A stretch of 40,222 nt of DNA from Altibacter sp. (GCA_028285705.1 JANQOS010000103.1:1-40222); one strand, 5' to 3'. Shown: positions 1 to 9,540, counted from the stretch's first letter. Notes: generated from the letters alone by a model not told the origin. Made by a program: numbers and translations.

Positions 1-1
1 G

Positions 2-418
2 CTCATAAAACATGGTAGCAGAACTCTTTTAAAAGAAGGAAATCCGGAAGTAATGCAGCTATTTGGTTTTGGTTCTGTCGAACAAATTAAAATTGACGAA
101 TTTAAGGTCCTTACGCCTGCTGTAAAAATAGGTGGATCATTAGAATTTGTCTTCAAAATTATAAACACGTCCAATTCAAGGTCAAAAATTCGGTTGGAAT
201 ACGGGGTTTATTATCAAAAAGCAAATGGTACGCTATCGAGAAAAGTCTTTAAGATAAGTGAAAAAATATATGCTGAAAATTCTGTAACTACTATTGAGCG
301 AAAGCAGCCCTTCAAAATTATAACTACACGAAAACTCCATATTGGCAAACACCAGTTATCTATTATAATCAATGGAACTGAGTTTGAAAAAAAAGATTTC
401 AACCTTATTGAAGGATAA
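2..418 (+). CDS. DNA alkylation repair protein (AlkC-like), C-terminal part, truncated by window start
   Basis: Frame is open from base 2 (LIKHGSRTLLKEGNPEVMQLFGFG...), so the track start at 53 is internal. The C-terminus resembles the Ig-like domain of AlkC-type glycosylases (VKIGGSLEFVFKI...LEYGVYYQKANGTLSRKVFK...TTRKLHIGKHQL). Confidence 0.75.
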   Translation, partial: LIKHGSRTLLKEGNPEVMQLFGFGSVEQIKIDEFKVLTPAVKIGGSLEFVFKIINTSNSRSKIRLEYGVYYQKANGTLSRKVFKISEKIYAENSVTTIERKQPFKIITTRKLHIGKHQLSIIINGTEFEKKDFNLIEG

Positions 419-517
419 AAAATGCCCTGCTATTCTGAAAAATTTGATATTGATAATGGTAAAATAATCAAGTATCTTGCTTGTGTTATACAAAAAACAG
501 TCAATCAAGTTTAGATA

Positions 518-1021
518 ATGGATCAAATTGAAGCAATAGTCAAAGAACTGGACCTAAAACCTCACCCGGAAGGAGGATATTTTAAAGAAACCTATAGAAG
601 TAATGGTACTATTAAAGAAGATAGCCTTCATTCAAGTTACGGTGGAAAGAGAAATTATTCTACCTGTATTTATTTCTTATTGACTTCCGACACCTTTTCT
701 GCTTTTCACAAGATCAAACAGGATGAGATCTGGCATTTTTATGCCGGGTCCCCTATTTTGCTACATACCATTTCTGAAACAGGAAATCATTTGGAGTTTA
801 TCATTGGCAATGATCTTACATCCGGACAAACTCCACAATTAATTGTTCCCGGTGATCATTGGTTTGCAGCAACGGTCATTAATGACAATGATTATGCCTT
901 GGTAGGTTGTACTGTAGCTCCCGGTTTTGATTTTAGTGATTTTGTACTTGCGGACAGAGAAGAACTGATCCGTAAATTTCCGCAGCATCAACAAATAATA
1001 ACCCGATTAACCCGTCTCTAA
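518..1021 (+). CDS. Cupin superfamily (DUF985/cupin_5) protein
   Basis: LxPHPEGGYFKETYRS ... STCIYFLLTSDTFSAFHKIKQDEIWHFYAG ... VPGDHWFAA ... ALVGCTVAPGFDFSDF motifs. Confidence 0.9.
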   Translation: MDQIEAIVKELDLKPHPEGGYFKETYRSNGTIKEDSLHSSYGGKRNYSTCIYFLLTSDTFSAFHKIKQDEIWHFYAGSPILLHTISETGNHLEFIIGNDLTSGQTPQLIVPGDHWFAATVINDNDYALVGCTVAPGFDFSDFVLADREELIRKFPQHQQIITRLTRL

Positions 1022-1048
1022 AAGTTATTAACCAAGAATATGTAAAAA

Positions 1049-1828
1049 ATGGGTAGAATTCATTTATTTGAACTTGAAGACCAAAAATGGTTCCCCGCAT
1101 TCTTAAGGAATTATGGAACAGATTTCCTGCAATTCTTGTCCAATAAAGCAAAAATATACAAGCCGGTTGTTTCTCTTATAGAAGAAAGGCTTAACAGAAG
1201 CGGGACAAATCAAATTGTCGATTTGGGTTCAGGAGGCGGTGGCGGATTGATATGGCTAAACTCCGAACTCAAAAAGAACAACCCGTATCTAAAAATTCTC
1301 TTAACTGATTATTTTCCAAACATTTCGGCATTCAAATACACAAAGAAGCAATCAAATAATTTTGAATTCATAGAAAGGCCGGTTGATGCGAAAAATGTTC
1401 CTAAGGAATTGACAGGGTTTAGAACGATGTTTTTATCTTTTCATCACTTTAAACCGGCAGATGCAAAACAAATTTTACAGAATGCAGTAGATTCTGGTGC
1501 TCCCATAGGCATTTTTGAAGCACAGGAAAGAAGCATTCCTAGTTTAATCGCTATGTTCTTTTCTCCTTTAACCGTTCTCTTTACAACTCCTTTTATTCGA
1601 CCTTTTAAAATTGGGCGAATTATTTTCACATACCTCATCCCTATAATTCCGCTATTTGTTTGGTGGGATGGAATGGTCTCTTCTCTAAGGACCTATTCGG
1701 TGAAAGAAATGAATACACTTATAGAAAGTCTGGAACATACAGAAAACTTTAATTGGGAAACAGGTAAAATAAAATCAGGGCCGAGCGTTATATTATACTT
1801 GATAGGCATCAAAAAGAATAAAGAATGA
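1049..1828 (+). CDS. Class I SAM-dependent methyltransferase-like protein with C-terminal hydrophobic segment
   Basis: IVDLGSGGGGGLIWL motif I; hydrophobic stretch LIAMFFSPLTVLFTTPF...IIPLFVWW. Confidence 0.75.
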   Translation: MGRIHLFELEDQKWFPAFLRNYGTDFLQFLSNKAKIYKPVVSLIEERLNRSGTNQIVDLGSGGGGGLIWLNSELKKNNPYLKILLTDYFPNISAFKYTKKQSNNFEFIERPVDAKNVPKELTGFRTMFLSFHHFKPADAKQILQNAVDSGAPIGIFEAQERSIPSLIAMFFSPLTVLFTTPFIRPFKIGRIIFTYLIPIIPLFVWWDGMVSSLRTYSVKEMNTLIESLEHTENFNWETGKIKSGPSVILYLIGIKKNKE

Positions 1829-2391
1829 GTGAGTATTATAAGACAAAAGAATCTGTTGAAGAATATATCAATTTAGCAAAAGATGTTAATGGCAAAGAAT
1901 TAATTGAAAAGCTCAAAGAGTACTTAACTTTCAATGCGGTATTACTTGAAATTGGTTCGGGCCCCGGAACAGATTGGAACATCTTAAAGGAGACTTATAC
2001 AGTTACGGGTTCGGATAATTCAACTGAGTTTCTGGATCATTTGAATACTAACAATCCGGATGGAGAATTTTTTGAACTGGATGCCGTCACTTTAGAAACC
2101 GATAAAAGGTTTGATGGAATCTATTCAAATAAGGTATTGCACCATCTAACGGATGAAGAACTCAAAACTTCCGTAAAAAGACAATACGATATCTTGAATT
2201 CTAACGGTATTATTTGCCATTCTTTTTGGAGAGGTGAAGGTTCGGAAATATTCAAAGGTATGTTTGTTAATTATCATTCTAAAACTGCTCTAAATGACAT
2301 CTTTAAAAACTATTTTGAAGTTCTGGTGATTGACCTTTATAAAGAATTTGAGGAGGAAGATTCTCTCTTATTGATCGGGAAGAAAAAATGA
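1825..2391 (+). CDS. Class I SAM-dependent methyltransferase
   Basis: LLEIGSGPGTDWNIL motif I, SNKVLHHL motif; ATGA overlap with upstream gene. Confidence 0.85.
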   Translation: MSEYYKTKESVEEYINLAKDVNGKELIEKLKEYLTFNAVLLEIGSGPGTDWNILKETYTVTGSDNSTEFLDHLNTNNPDGEFFELDAVTLETDKRFDGIYSNKVLHHLTDEELKTSVKRQYDILNSNGIICHSFWRGEGSEIFKGMFVNYHSKTALNDIFKNYFEVLVIDLYKEFEEEDSLLLIGKKK

Positions 2392-2398
2392 GAAAGCA

Positions 2399-2439
2399 AA
2401 AAGTCCGCCCCCAGGAATTTTTCCCGGAGACAGACTTTT
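2399..2439 (+). terminator. Possible terminator hairpin after the methyltransferase pair
   Basis: AAAAGTC ... GACTTTT outer stem with GC-rich interior, just after stop at 2391. Confidence 0.4.
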
Positions 2440-2646
2440 GAATTAGGTGTACATTTAGTGTTTCTTTTTAGGGACATTAAGGAGTATTAATGTTTACTTT
2501 ATGTTTCACTAAAACAACATCTATAAAGTATACAAGTACATAGACAAAAACCCTACCAAAATAATCTTAAAAGTCCATTAAATTTTTAAACTGCTGCTAT
2601 CCTCAATAAAGATAGGGGTTTGAAAAGGGTGAAAATTTTGAAAGAA

Positions 2647-3927
2647 TTATAGTTTTTTTATTTTTTCCGTCAAGGAGGGCCCTAATTCAAATGAAGCATC
2701 TATCAGTTCTTTTTTAAGGGACACTACTTCTTTATCCATTCCATTCGCTATATATACCAATGCTGTATGGTATTGTGCCATAGGTTCAAATGTTTTCCCT
2801 ACTACATAGGTTTCAATGGTTTGCAATGCTTCGGTTTTCTTTCCTGATTTTAACTGTGTGTAAGCCAGCAAATGATAGGTTTCGGGAGTTGCACGGTTTC
2901 TTACTTCTTTTTCAGCAAGCAAAAGTGCTTTTTCAGGGTCGGTTTCGGCATAGGCTTCAATAAGGTGTATATTGTACATGTATCCATAGGCAGAAGCTTC
3001 CGCAGCAGCAATGAATTTATTGGTATACAACGTAGCCGCCAAAGGGTCCTTGTCATAATCTGCCATTTCCGCTTTCAGTAGATAATAATCAGGTGTTTTG
3101 TGGTGTATCATCACAGAGTCCAGGATTCTGTTCGCTTCGGCTGTATTCTTTTCAGCAGCATAAACGATCCAAGCAATCCCTTTTTTAGCATACGGATTAT
3201 CAGGTTCTATTTCCAGTGTTTTTAGATACTGTTGGTAAGCATTATTGATGTTTCCTGCATGTCCGTAGAAATCTCCTAAATTACTATAGGTCCATACCTT
3301 CAGGGTTTTGTTGCCACTTGATTCTGCAGTTGCCCTTGCCTTTTCCATATATTTTATTGCCGAATCAAGGTCCCCTTTGTGGTCGCTCCACTTTGCTAAA
3401 CGAATCAAATAATTATAGTCATTGTTATTCTTTATCTTTCCCAGGAAGCTGTCTGCTTTTTCATAATCTCCAAGTTCCATATAAACATCAAACAACATCA
3501 TTTCTGTTGCATGTTTATTGGAAATTCCGGTGTAGCTCTCTTCCAGAATAACCCTGGCTTCCTTAAAACGGTGCTGCGCTATGTATGTTCTCGCTAAGGC
3601 CCGTACATAACTATCTTTATTGTTGGCAGAGATCTCTATTCCTTTTTTATATAAGCTTTCCGCCTTTTTAAGGTATTCCATAGCTCCTGTAGTTTCAAAA
3701 AGGGTGTTATAAGCAGCTGCAAGGGGGCCTAGCTCCCCTACTCCTGAACTATCCGGTTTCATACGACGGCTCCAAAAGTCCTTTTCTGAAAGTGCGGTTG
3801 TATAACGTTCCCTATTCGAAGTATGTAAAAAACTATTGTAATCCTGCGCATTAGTAATCTGTATGTACCCCTGCTTTTTGCAGGAAAAACAAATCAGGGT
3901 CACCAAAAATAGAAACAATGGCTTCAT
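2647..3927 (-). CDS. TPR-repeat lipoprotein (CFSCKK lipobox)
   Basis: N-term MKPLFLFLVTLICFSCKK; multiple TPR motifs. Confidence 0.85.
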   Translation of the reverse strand: MKPLFLFLVTLICFSCKKQGYIQITNAQDYNSFLHTSNRERYTTALSEKDFWSRRMKPDSSGVGELGPLAAAYNTLFETTGAMEYLKKAESLYKKGIEISANNKDSYVRALARTYIAQHRFKEARVILEESYTGISNKHATEMMLFDVYMELGDYEKADSFLGKIKNNNDYNYLIRLAKWSDHKGDLDSAIKYMEKARATAESSGNKTLKVWTYSNLGDFYGHAGNINNAYQQYLKTLEIEPDNPYAKKGIAWIVYAAEKNTAEANRILDSVMIHHKTPDYYLLKAEMADYDKDPLAATLYTNKFIAAAEASAYGYMYNIHLIEAYAETDPEKALLLAEKEVRNRATPETYHLLAYTQLKSGKKTEALQTIETYVVGKTFEPMAQYHTALVYIANGMDKEVVSLKKELIDASFELGPSLTEKIKKL

Positions 3928-3948
3928 ACGTATTCAGTATAAAAAAGG

Positions 3949-3972
3949 AAAAGGGCAATTTCTTGCCCTTTT
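3949..3972 (-). terminator. Intrinsic terminator/attenuator between the 3981-4694 gene and the TPR gene
   Basis: Perfect 10-bp stem AAAAGGGCAA/TTGCCCTTTT with 4-nt loop; minus-strand transcript continues into CCUUUUUU. Confidence 0.75.
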
Positions 3973-3980
3973 CAATTATA

Positions 3981-4694
3981 TTATTGGATAGGTGGATTAG
4001 GTGTTTCCAGATATGGAAATGGTAATGTAAAGTCCCGGTCACCGGAATCTACTCCATCACTGGTCAGCTGTGGTGTGCCATTATTTCCGTCAAAACGGGT
4101 TCCGGTAGTTCCCCCAAACATAAGAGTTAGTGAAATGTCAATTACATCGTCTGCCAGGTTTCTTCCTGTCAATACATTAGTTCCGTCATAATATGTAGTT
4201 GTACCATCCGGAGCTACTTGTAAAGCATCAAACTGTGCCAATACAGTTGTAAAAGTAGGGGCATCCAAACCTAAGATATTGGTTTCGTAATCCAGCGTTG
4301 CAGGGTCCACTCCCAAAGCTTCGGCATATACATCATGATAGGTTTCCAATGTGGTTTCAAAAGTAGCCTGGAAAGATGCACGGTCTGAAACGATGCTTGT
4401 ATTGAAATTGTTCTTTACATCATCGCTTCCACTAAACACTGTATTTATACCCGGCCTTCCCATAATATCTTCCTGGACATAGGTTCCACTAAAATCAATA
4501 TCCGAAAGACACGGATCACAAGCGGTACCACCGCAATCTACTCCATCTTCATCTCCATTCTGTATTCCATCATCGCAAGATATTTGTTCGATCACATTTC
4601 CGTTATCATCGTCATCAACACATTGCACGAACAAAAGTGAAGTGCAGATAGCAATACATAATATTCTTAATTTATATGTTGTCATTTTTTTCAT
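3981..4694 (-). CDS. Lipoprotein; resembles the C-terminal half of DUF4331 plus a CDDGIQNGDEDGVDCGGTACDPC Cys-rich linker
   Basis: Lipobox LLFVQC; GRPGINTVF and GRNLADDVIDISLTLMFGG resemble the DUF4331 C-terminal region. Confidence 0.7.
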   Translation of the reverse strand: MKKMTTYKLRILCIAICTSLLFVQCVDDDDNGNVIEQISCDDGIQNGDEDGVDCGGTACDPCLSDIDFSGTYVQEDIMGRPGINTVFSGSDDVKNNFNTSIVSDRASFQATFETTLETYHDVYAEALGVDPATLDYETNILGLDAPTFTTVLAQFDALQVAPDGTTTYYDGTNVLTGRNLADDVIDISLTLMFGGTTGTRFDGNNGTPQLTSDGVDSGDRDFTLPFPYLETPNPPIQ

Positions 4695-4708
4695 TTTTTA
4701 GAGATTGA

Positions 4709-5419
4709 TTATTGCTTTCTTTTTGCTGAAACCCATACATTATATGCCGGAGGCAGGCCATTGATCCCAACCGTCTCACCTACATGCGGAGGTGCAGTTC
4801 CCAACATAGAATTTGGAACCTCAACCACAATAGCAAGTACATTGAGGTCTACAAAAAAGTCTTGCGCTTCTCCCGGAGGTAAAAAGCCTTCCGGTGCCAC
4901 AACACCTGATGCTACCTGGTTAAAACGATTAAAGTCAAAATAAAAAGCATCTCTTCGGGGACCTGCAAAGAAGGTCATCCCATCGTTGCTAATTGTTTGT
5001 ACATCTTCACTTGTAGATATTTTTACACTGTTATTTCCTATAGAAGTTTCCACAACACTACTTAATCCGGTCTCTGTAGGTGCAACAGGTCCAAAAAAGT
5101 ACATCGAATCTCCTCTCTTAATAGCTTGTATTACAAGATCTTCAACAAAATCCCCAGTATTATCAATATTGAATTCTACCAATACGTCTTCGTCAAATTG
5201 TGCATTATCGGTAACAGTGCCCGGAGTTAAAAGGCCCTGCATGGTTGCAATGAATACGGTTTTATTGGGGTCATCACCTTCAAACGCATAGAAATCTGCT
5301 ATGTCGGTAGTAGTACCGACGATATCTGGCGCATCAATGTGATCTGCAGCAATTAAAAACACAGAGAGCATGGCTAAACCTAAGCCTCCAATTGCTACAA
5401 AAAGTTTTGTTTTTTTCAT
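4709..5419 (-). CDS. DUF4331-family secreted protein (N-terminal half-like)
   Basis: AADHIDAPDIVGTTTDIADFYAFEGDDPNKTVFIATMQGL ... FFAGPRRDAFYFDFNRF motifs. Confidence 0.85.
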   Translation of the reverse strand: MKKTKLFVAIGGLGLAMLSVFLIAADHIDAPDIVGTTTDIADFYAFEGDDPNKTVFIATMQGLLTPGTVTDNAQFDEDVLVEFNIDNTGDFVEDLVIQAIKRGDSMYFFGPVAPTETGLSSVVETSIGNNSVKISTSEDVQTISNDGMTFFAGPRRDAFYFDFNRFNQVASGVVAPEGFLPPGEAQDFFVDLNVLAIVVEVPNSMLGTAPPHVGETVGINGLPPAYNVWVSAKRKQ

Positions 5420-5560
5420 AATTGAAGTTCTTTTAATTAATTAATTTTACTTGTTCATATTCATTAATGACGAAAATACTAGGTTGATTTTTTAAAAACA
5501 GCTAATTTTTTGTTAATACAAATTTACAATTAAAAAACCGATACAAAGTTACCAAATCTA

Positions 5561-6769
5561 ATGAACCCTTCTGCTACCGATTGGATCCCAAAATTTTTAA
5601 ATGGTTTTGAGAAAACTAAACTCATCGACCACTTTAAAAATGACACCAGTTTTTATGAAGCCTTAAAGAAGACCGGCTTTATCTATGGTGTTTCCGTAGA
5701 TGCAGTTTTGGACGAATCCATAAGCACCTTAAAGCTTACCAAAGAAGAATTTACAAAGATTAATCTTTTTCATGCCTTACTTTACAGCTACTTTCAATAC
5801 AACCGCTCGGCAGATTTTGAGGAAGCCATTAAATCTATAAACGAGTTCTATAAAAAAATAGAAAAAGGAAAAACAACCTTTCTAAAAAAGTTATCCCTTT
5901 CGCATAATCCAACGCAAGAGCTGGAAAATATATTGTCTGCACGATTACAGGAGACCAACTCCAGCCTCAAGAAAAATAATGCATCACTACTTACCTATGC
6001 TCTTCTATATATTGATGTAATTGTTTTTACCAGGTGGTTATCTAATCGCAGAAACATAAAAAAGTATGCAAAAGAGATGGAGAGTATCGTAATTACTTCC
6101 TGTTTTCTGGCATTAAAGGCAAAAAAGAAGAAAAATAAATACGACCACTTGCTTATTGAATTGTTTGAGTCCTCTTCAGAATATTTAATAGACACTACCA
6201 ATGACGAAGAGATTGTATTAGAAAGCTTAACACTACTTCACAACCAAAGTCATCTGGGAAAAAAATATATATTGGACATTTGTACCATTGCGGTATGGGA
6301 CGACCATCAAATGGATATGGCAGAATTTCAATTTTTGCAACGGTTAACTCATTTTCTTCCTTTATCTGAAAATGACCTTACCGAAAGCCTCACCAGTCTC
6401 AGCAATTTTTCTGAAAAACATACGGAAACCATTAAACTTTTTGAGTATTCCAATCCTGTAAAATTGTTTTACAAACAATCTTCGGCTACAGTAAAGCTAC
6501 TTGTCCTACGGAACAAGAACAGATTGATAAAAGAATTGGAAGAAAGTGGAGAATTGTTGCTCTTATTATCACAATCCACACTTCGGGACCTAAGTAAAGA
6601 TGAAAAGAACAAGGTAAAAGAGCAATTGTTGGATATATGTAAAACAATACCGTCACTTACTATTTTCTTGCTTCCGGGAGGTACTATTTTACTGCCCTTA
6701 TTGGTAAAATTCATTCCAAAACTATTGCCTTCAGCATTTAATGAAAACAAAATAGATAAAGGGAAGTAA
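5561..6769 (+). CDS. LETM1-related protein (flavobacterial biofilm-associated type)
   Basis: C-terminal LLDICKTIPSLTIFLLPGGTILLPLLVKFIPKLLPSAF LETM1-like signature. Confidence 0.8.
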   Translation: MNPSATDWIPKFLNGFEKTKLIDHFKNDTSFYEALKKTGFIYGVSVDAVLDESISTLKLTKEEFTKINLFHALLYSYFQYNRSADFEEAIKSINEFYKKIEKGKTTFLKKLSLSHNPTQELENILSARLQETNSSLKKNNASLLTYALLYIDVIVFTRWLSNRRNIKKYAKEMESIVITSCFLALKAKKKKNKYDHLLIELFESSSEYLIDTTNDEEIVLESLTLLHNQSHLGKKYILDICTIAVWDDHQMDMAEFQFLQRLTHFLPLSENDLTESLTSLSNFSEKHTETIKLFEYSNPVKLFYKQSSATVKLLVLRNKNRLIKELEESGELLLLLSQSTLRDLSKDEKNKVKEQLLDICKTIPSLTIFLLPGGTILLPLLVKFIPKLLPSAFNENKIDKGK

Positions 6770-6771
6770 TA

Positions 6772-7527
6772 CTATTCCAGCCAAACTTTAAAGTCCTTAA
6801 CGCGTTCACGCGCCACAATCACTTCCTGTTCCTTATAGCTTTTAAGTTTCAATTGTAAACGTGAATTGGTATAAGAGATGATATCATTTATAGCATTGAT
6901 GTTCACATAGAACTTTCTGTTGATGCGGAAAAAGGTTTGTGGTTCCAGCTCTTCTTCAAGCTGTTCCAAAGTGGTGTCCAGCAAATAATCTCTTCCTCCA
7001 ATAGTATGTGCATACGTTCCTTTGTTTTCGGAATAAAAACACTCAATTTCATCTACCGGTATCATTTTAATATGCTGGCCTATTTTTGTTGTGAAACGTT
7101 TTTTGTATTCACGCTCTACCGGGTTAACAAGTAGTTTTCTAATATCTTCAAAGTTGAGCTGCAGGTTCTGTGACTGTGGTTTTAACTCACAATATTTTTT
7201 TACTGCTATCTCCAATTCCTCTTCATCTATAGGTTTCAGTAAATAATCGATACTGTTTAGCTTAAAAGCCTGAAGTGCATACTCGTCGAAGGCAGTAGTA
7301 AAAATGATAGAACTTTTCACTTCTACAGTATCAAATATTTCGAAAGAGAGCCCGTCACTAAGCTGAATGTCCAAAAAAATAAGATCCGGGTGTTCATTAT
7401 TTGAAAACCAGTCTATTGCTTCGCTAACACTATGAAGCATCCGGTTTGTAGTAACATCTAATTTTTCCAGCATACGTTGCAACCTCCTGGCAGAAGGTTT
7501 TTCATCTTCAATGATAAGTACGTTCAT
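6772..7527 (-). CDS. LytTR-family response regulator; true start probably 7527 (MNVLIIEDEKPSARR) rather than 7548
   Basis: REC domain IIEDE..DLIFLDIQLSDG..FTTAFDEYALQAFKLNSIDYLLKPID; LytTR IECFYSENKGTYAHT..FFRINRKFYVNI. Confidence 0.95.
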   Translation of the reverse strand: MNVLIIEDEKPSARRLQRMLEKLDVTTNRMLHSVSEAIDWFSNNEHPDLIFLDIQLSDGLSFEIFDTVEVKSSIIFTTAFDEYALQAFKLNSIDYLLKPIDEEELEIAVKKYCELKPQSQNLQLNFEDIRKLLVNPVEREYKKRFTTKIGQHIKMIPVDEIECFYSENKGTYAHTIGGRDYLLDTTLEQLEEELEPQTFFRINRKFYVNINAINDIISYTNSRLQLKLKSYKEQEVIVARERVKDFKVWLE

Positions 7528-7538
7528 ACCATCCTGCT

Positions 7539-7871
7539 TCATGACCATCTGTTGTTTCGCTTTATCTCTTCTTCTTCTTTTTCCATATATTCCTTGATCT
7601 TACGTTCTTCCCAGTTCCTGAAGAAACCAAATTTATATTGAAAAACGTACAATCCGTGAAATGCTAAACCAATCCCCCAAAAGAAAGGAGTAATGAACAG
7701 GCTCCAACTTGGGTCTCTCATACCAAAAATCCCATTCTGAAATAATCCAATACGGAATAATATCAATAGTGTGTTTATTATCAGATAAACTGTTAAATGT
7801 GAGTAAAACCCCTTTATCTCTTTTATTCTCTTCTTGGCACGTTCGTATTTTCTTTTTTCCTGATCTTCCAT
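7539..7871 (-). CDS. 2TM-domain protein (start reassigned to 7871)
   Basis: YERAKKRIKEIKGFYSHLTVYLIIN...WGIGLAFHGLYVF...NWEERKIKEYMEKE 2TM signature; the 7892 start is a TTG. Confidence 0.88.
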   Translation of the reverse strand: MEDQEKRKYERAKKRIKEIKGFYSHLTVYLIINTLLILFRIGLFQNGIFGMRDPSWSLFITPFFWGIGLAFHGLYVFQYKFGFFRNWEERKIKEYMEKEEEEIKRNNRWS

Positions 7872-7882
7872 AATAAATTGTT

Positions 7883-8194
7883 TTAACTCCAACGGTTGCC
7901 CGACGGTTCATCATTATCTTTTTCCATAAACTCTTTGATCTTGCGTTCTTCCCAATCCTTATCCATATAAGGAAGCCATCTAAAGGTTTTAAATGCCTGA
8001 ATGACAATTCCTATTCCCCATCCAAAGGCTGCCCATAGAAACCAGGGGTAACGCAATTCATTGGTATAGTAATTCAAAGCAGCCAAAAAACCAATAAAAA
8101 TGACATAGAACATCAAACTAGTGTAAAACTTTTTGATACAAGCTACACGCTCTTTGGCTCGCAAATATTTGCTTTCTTTATTAAAGTCTCTCAT
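7883..8194 (-). CDS. 2TM-domain protein
   Basis: YLRAKERVACIKKFYTSLMFYVIF...WGIGIVIQAFKTF...DWEERKIKEFMEKD. Confidence 0.9.
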   Translation of the reverse strand: MRDFNKESKYLRAKERVACIKKFYTSLMFYVIFIGFLAALNYYTNELRYPWFLWAAFGWGIGIVIQAFKTFRWLPYMDKDWEERKIKEFMEKDNDEPSGNRWS

Positions 8195-8196
8195 TG

Positions 8197-9537
8197 TTAA
8201 ATATCTTTAAAATCGTCTTTATCCATTAATTCCTTTAGTTTTCTTTCTTCCCAGTCTTTACCTAAAAAGGGGTTGTAACCGAAAACTTCCATGGCATGTC
8301 CAATTACTCCAAATCCCCATCCGGCAATAGGAAAAATAGCCCATGGAAAACTTGTTGACCTGTAATTTAAATAGATGAATACAGGTACCATGATCAAGTA
8401 AATGGCAAAATGAATGTAAAAGCTTTTTAATTCTTCCACCTGTTTTTTTGCTCGTTCGTATTTTTTTTCTGATATATAGGTTTCTTGTGTTTGCATAACT
8501 CTTGTTTCTTTTGTGAGCATTGGTATGGTAATGCTAAATTCTTTTTCGCTTTGTTGAATTGTTACCGGCCTATCTGTTAACAAATAATACCGTTGTCTAA
8601 TGTTCAATAATCCTACTCCACTACTCTCTTTTACTACTTGTTTAGGTTGTACATTATTCTTTATTACCAGGTTACCATCTTCTTCAAAAATGGTGATGTG
8701 TAACTTCTTTGAAGGAGTAACCTGATTATGTTTCACTGCGTTTTCCAGCAATAGCTGAAGTGCCAGCGGGACTACTTTGGCTTCGGTATTGGAAATGTTT
8801 TCGGAAATGGTAAAAACAATACTGTCTTCAAAGCGCATTTTAATGAGTGACATATACAATTGAGCGAACTTTAGCTCTTCGGCAACTGTCACTAACTCTT
8901 TATTTTTTTGTTCCAAAACATACCGGTACACTTTTGAGAGTGTCGTGGTAAATTTTGTAGCGGCGTCAGGGTTTTCTTCAATTAAGCTGGTAAGTACATT
9001 CAGGCTGTTAAACAAAAAGTGTGGGTCCAATTGGTTCTTTAACGCATCAAATTTTGCAGATGCGGTACCTGCAATGATCTTTTGCTCTTTCACTCTTCGC
9101 TCCTGCGTGTACCTGTAATAGTAAAAGGCATAAAAAATAGCTGTTACTACTGCCGAAATTATAAAGGAGATATAGTAATACTGTATCTTTTCTCCCGAAA
9201 TAAACTCAGATAGCGTTTCTCCGTCTATGATTACTTCCTTGAAAAACCGTAGGAAGAACAAGCAGGCTATTGTAATTATGATCGCTCCCAGAATTCCTTT
9301 GGAAAGGTTATTGATCTTAAAGAGCTTTCCCTTATAACGTCTTAAAAGATATATTATATAGAGAGCGTTAGCCATATAGAGTACAATTGAATATAGTTGA
9401 TTGTACCCAAAATGTATAAGCAGTTCTCTTGCGTCGGTGTATCGTACTCCATTAAGGTATTGAATGATTCCAATTACTATGAAGATGAGTATACCAACAA
9501 AAAAAGCTTTACCAAGTTCTCTAATGAATAACCTCAT
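8197..9537 (-). CDS. LytS/YehU-type sensor histidine kinase with C-terminal fused 2TM domain
   Basis: N-term TM helices; LKNQLDPHFLFNSLNVLTSLI (His_kinase), LLLENAVKHN; C-term YERAKKQVEELKSFYIHFAIYLI...DWEERKLKELMDKDD. Confidence 0.95.
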   Translation of the reverse strand: MRLFIRELGKAFFVGILIFIVIGIIQYLNGVRYTDARELLIHFGYNQLYSIVLYMANALYIIYLLRRYKGKLFKINNLSKGILGAIIITIACLFFLRFFKEVIIDGETLSEFISGEKIQYYYISFIISAVVTAIFYAFYYYRYTQERRVKEQKIIAGTASAKFDALKNQLDPHFLFNSLNVLTSLIEENPDAATKFTTTLSKVYRYVLEQKNKELVTVAEELKFAQLYMSLIKMRFEDSIVFTISENISNTEAKVVPLALQLLLENAVKHNQVTPSKKLHITIFEEDGNLVIKNNVQPKQVVKESSGVGLLNIRQRYYLLTDRPVTIQQSEKEFSITIPMLTKETRVMQTQETYISEKKYERAKKQVEELKSFYIHFAIYLIMVPVFIYLNYRSTSFPWAIFPIAGWGFGVIGHAMEVFGYNPFLGKDWEERKLKELMDKDDFKDI

Positions 9538-9540
9538 TTC

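Noticed and set aside
7633-8007. 124-aa minus-strand ORF overlapping both 2TM genes
   Set aside because: Alternate frame crossing the boundary of two well-supported 2TM genes; no recognisable motifs.
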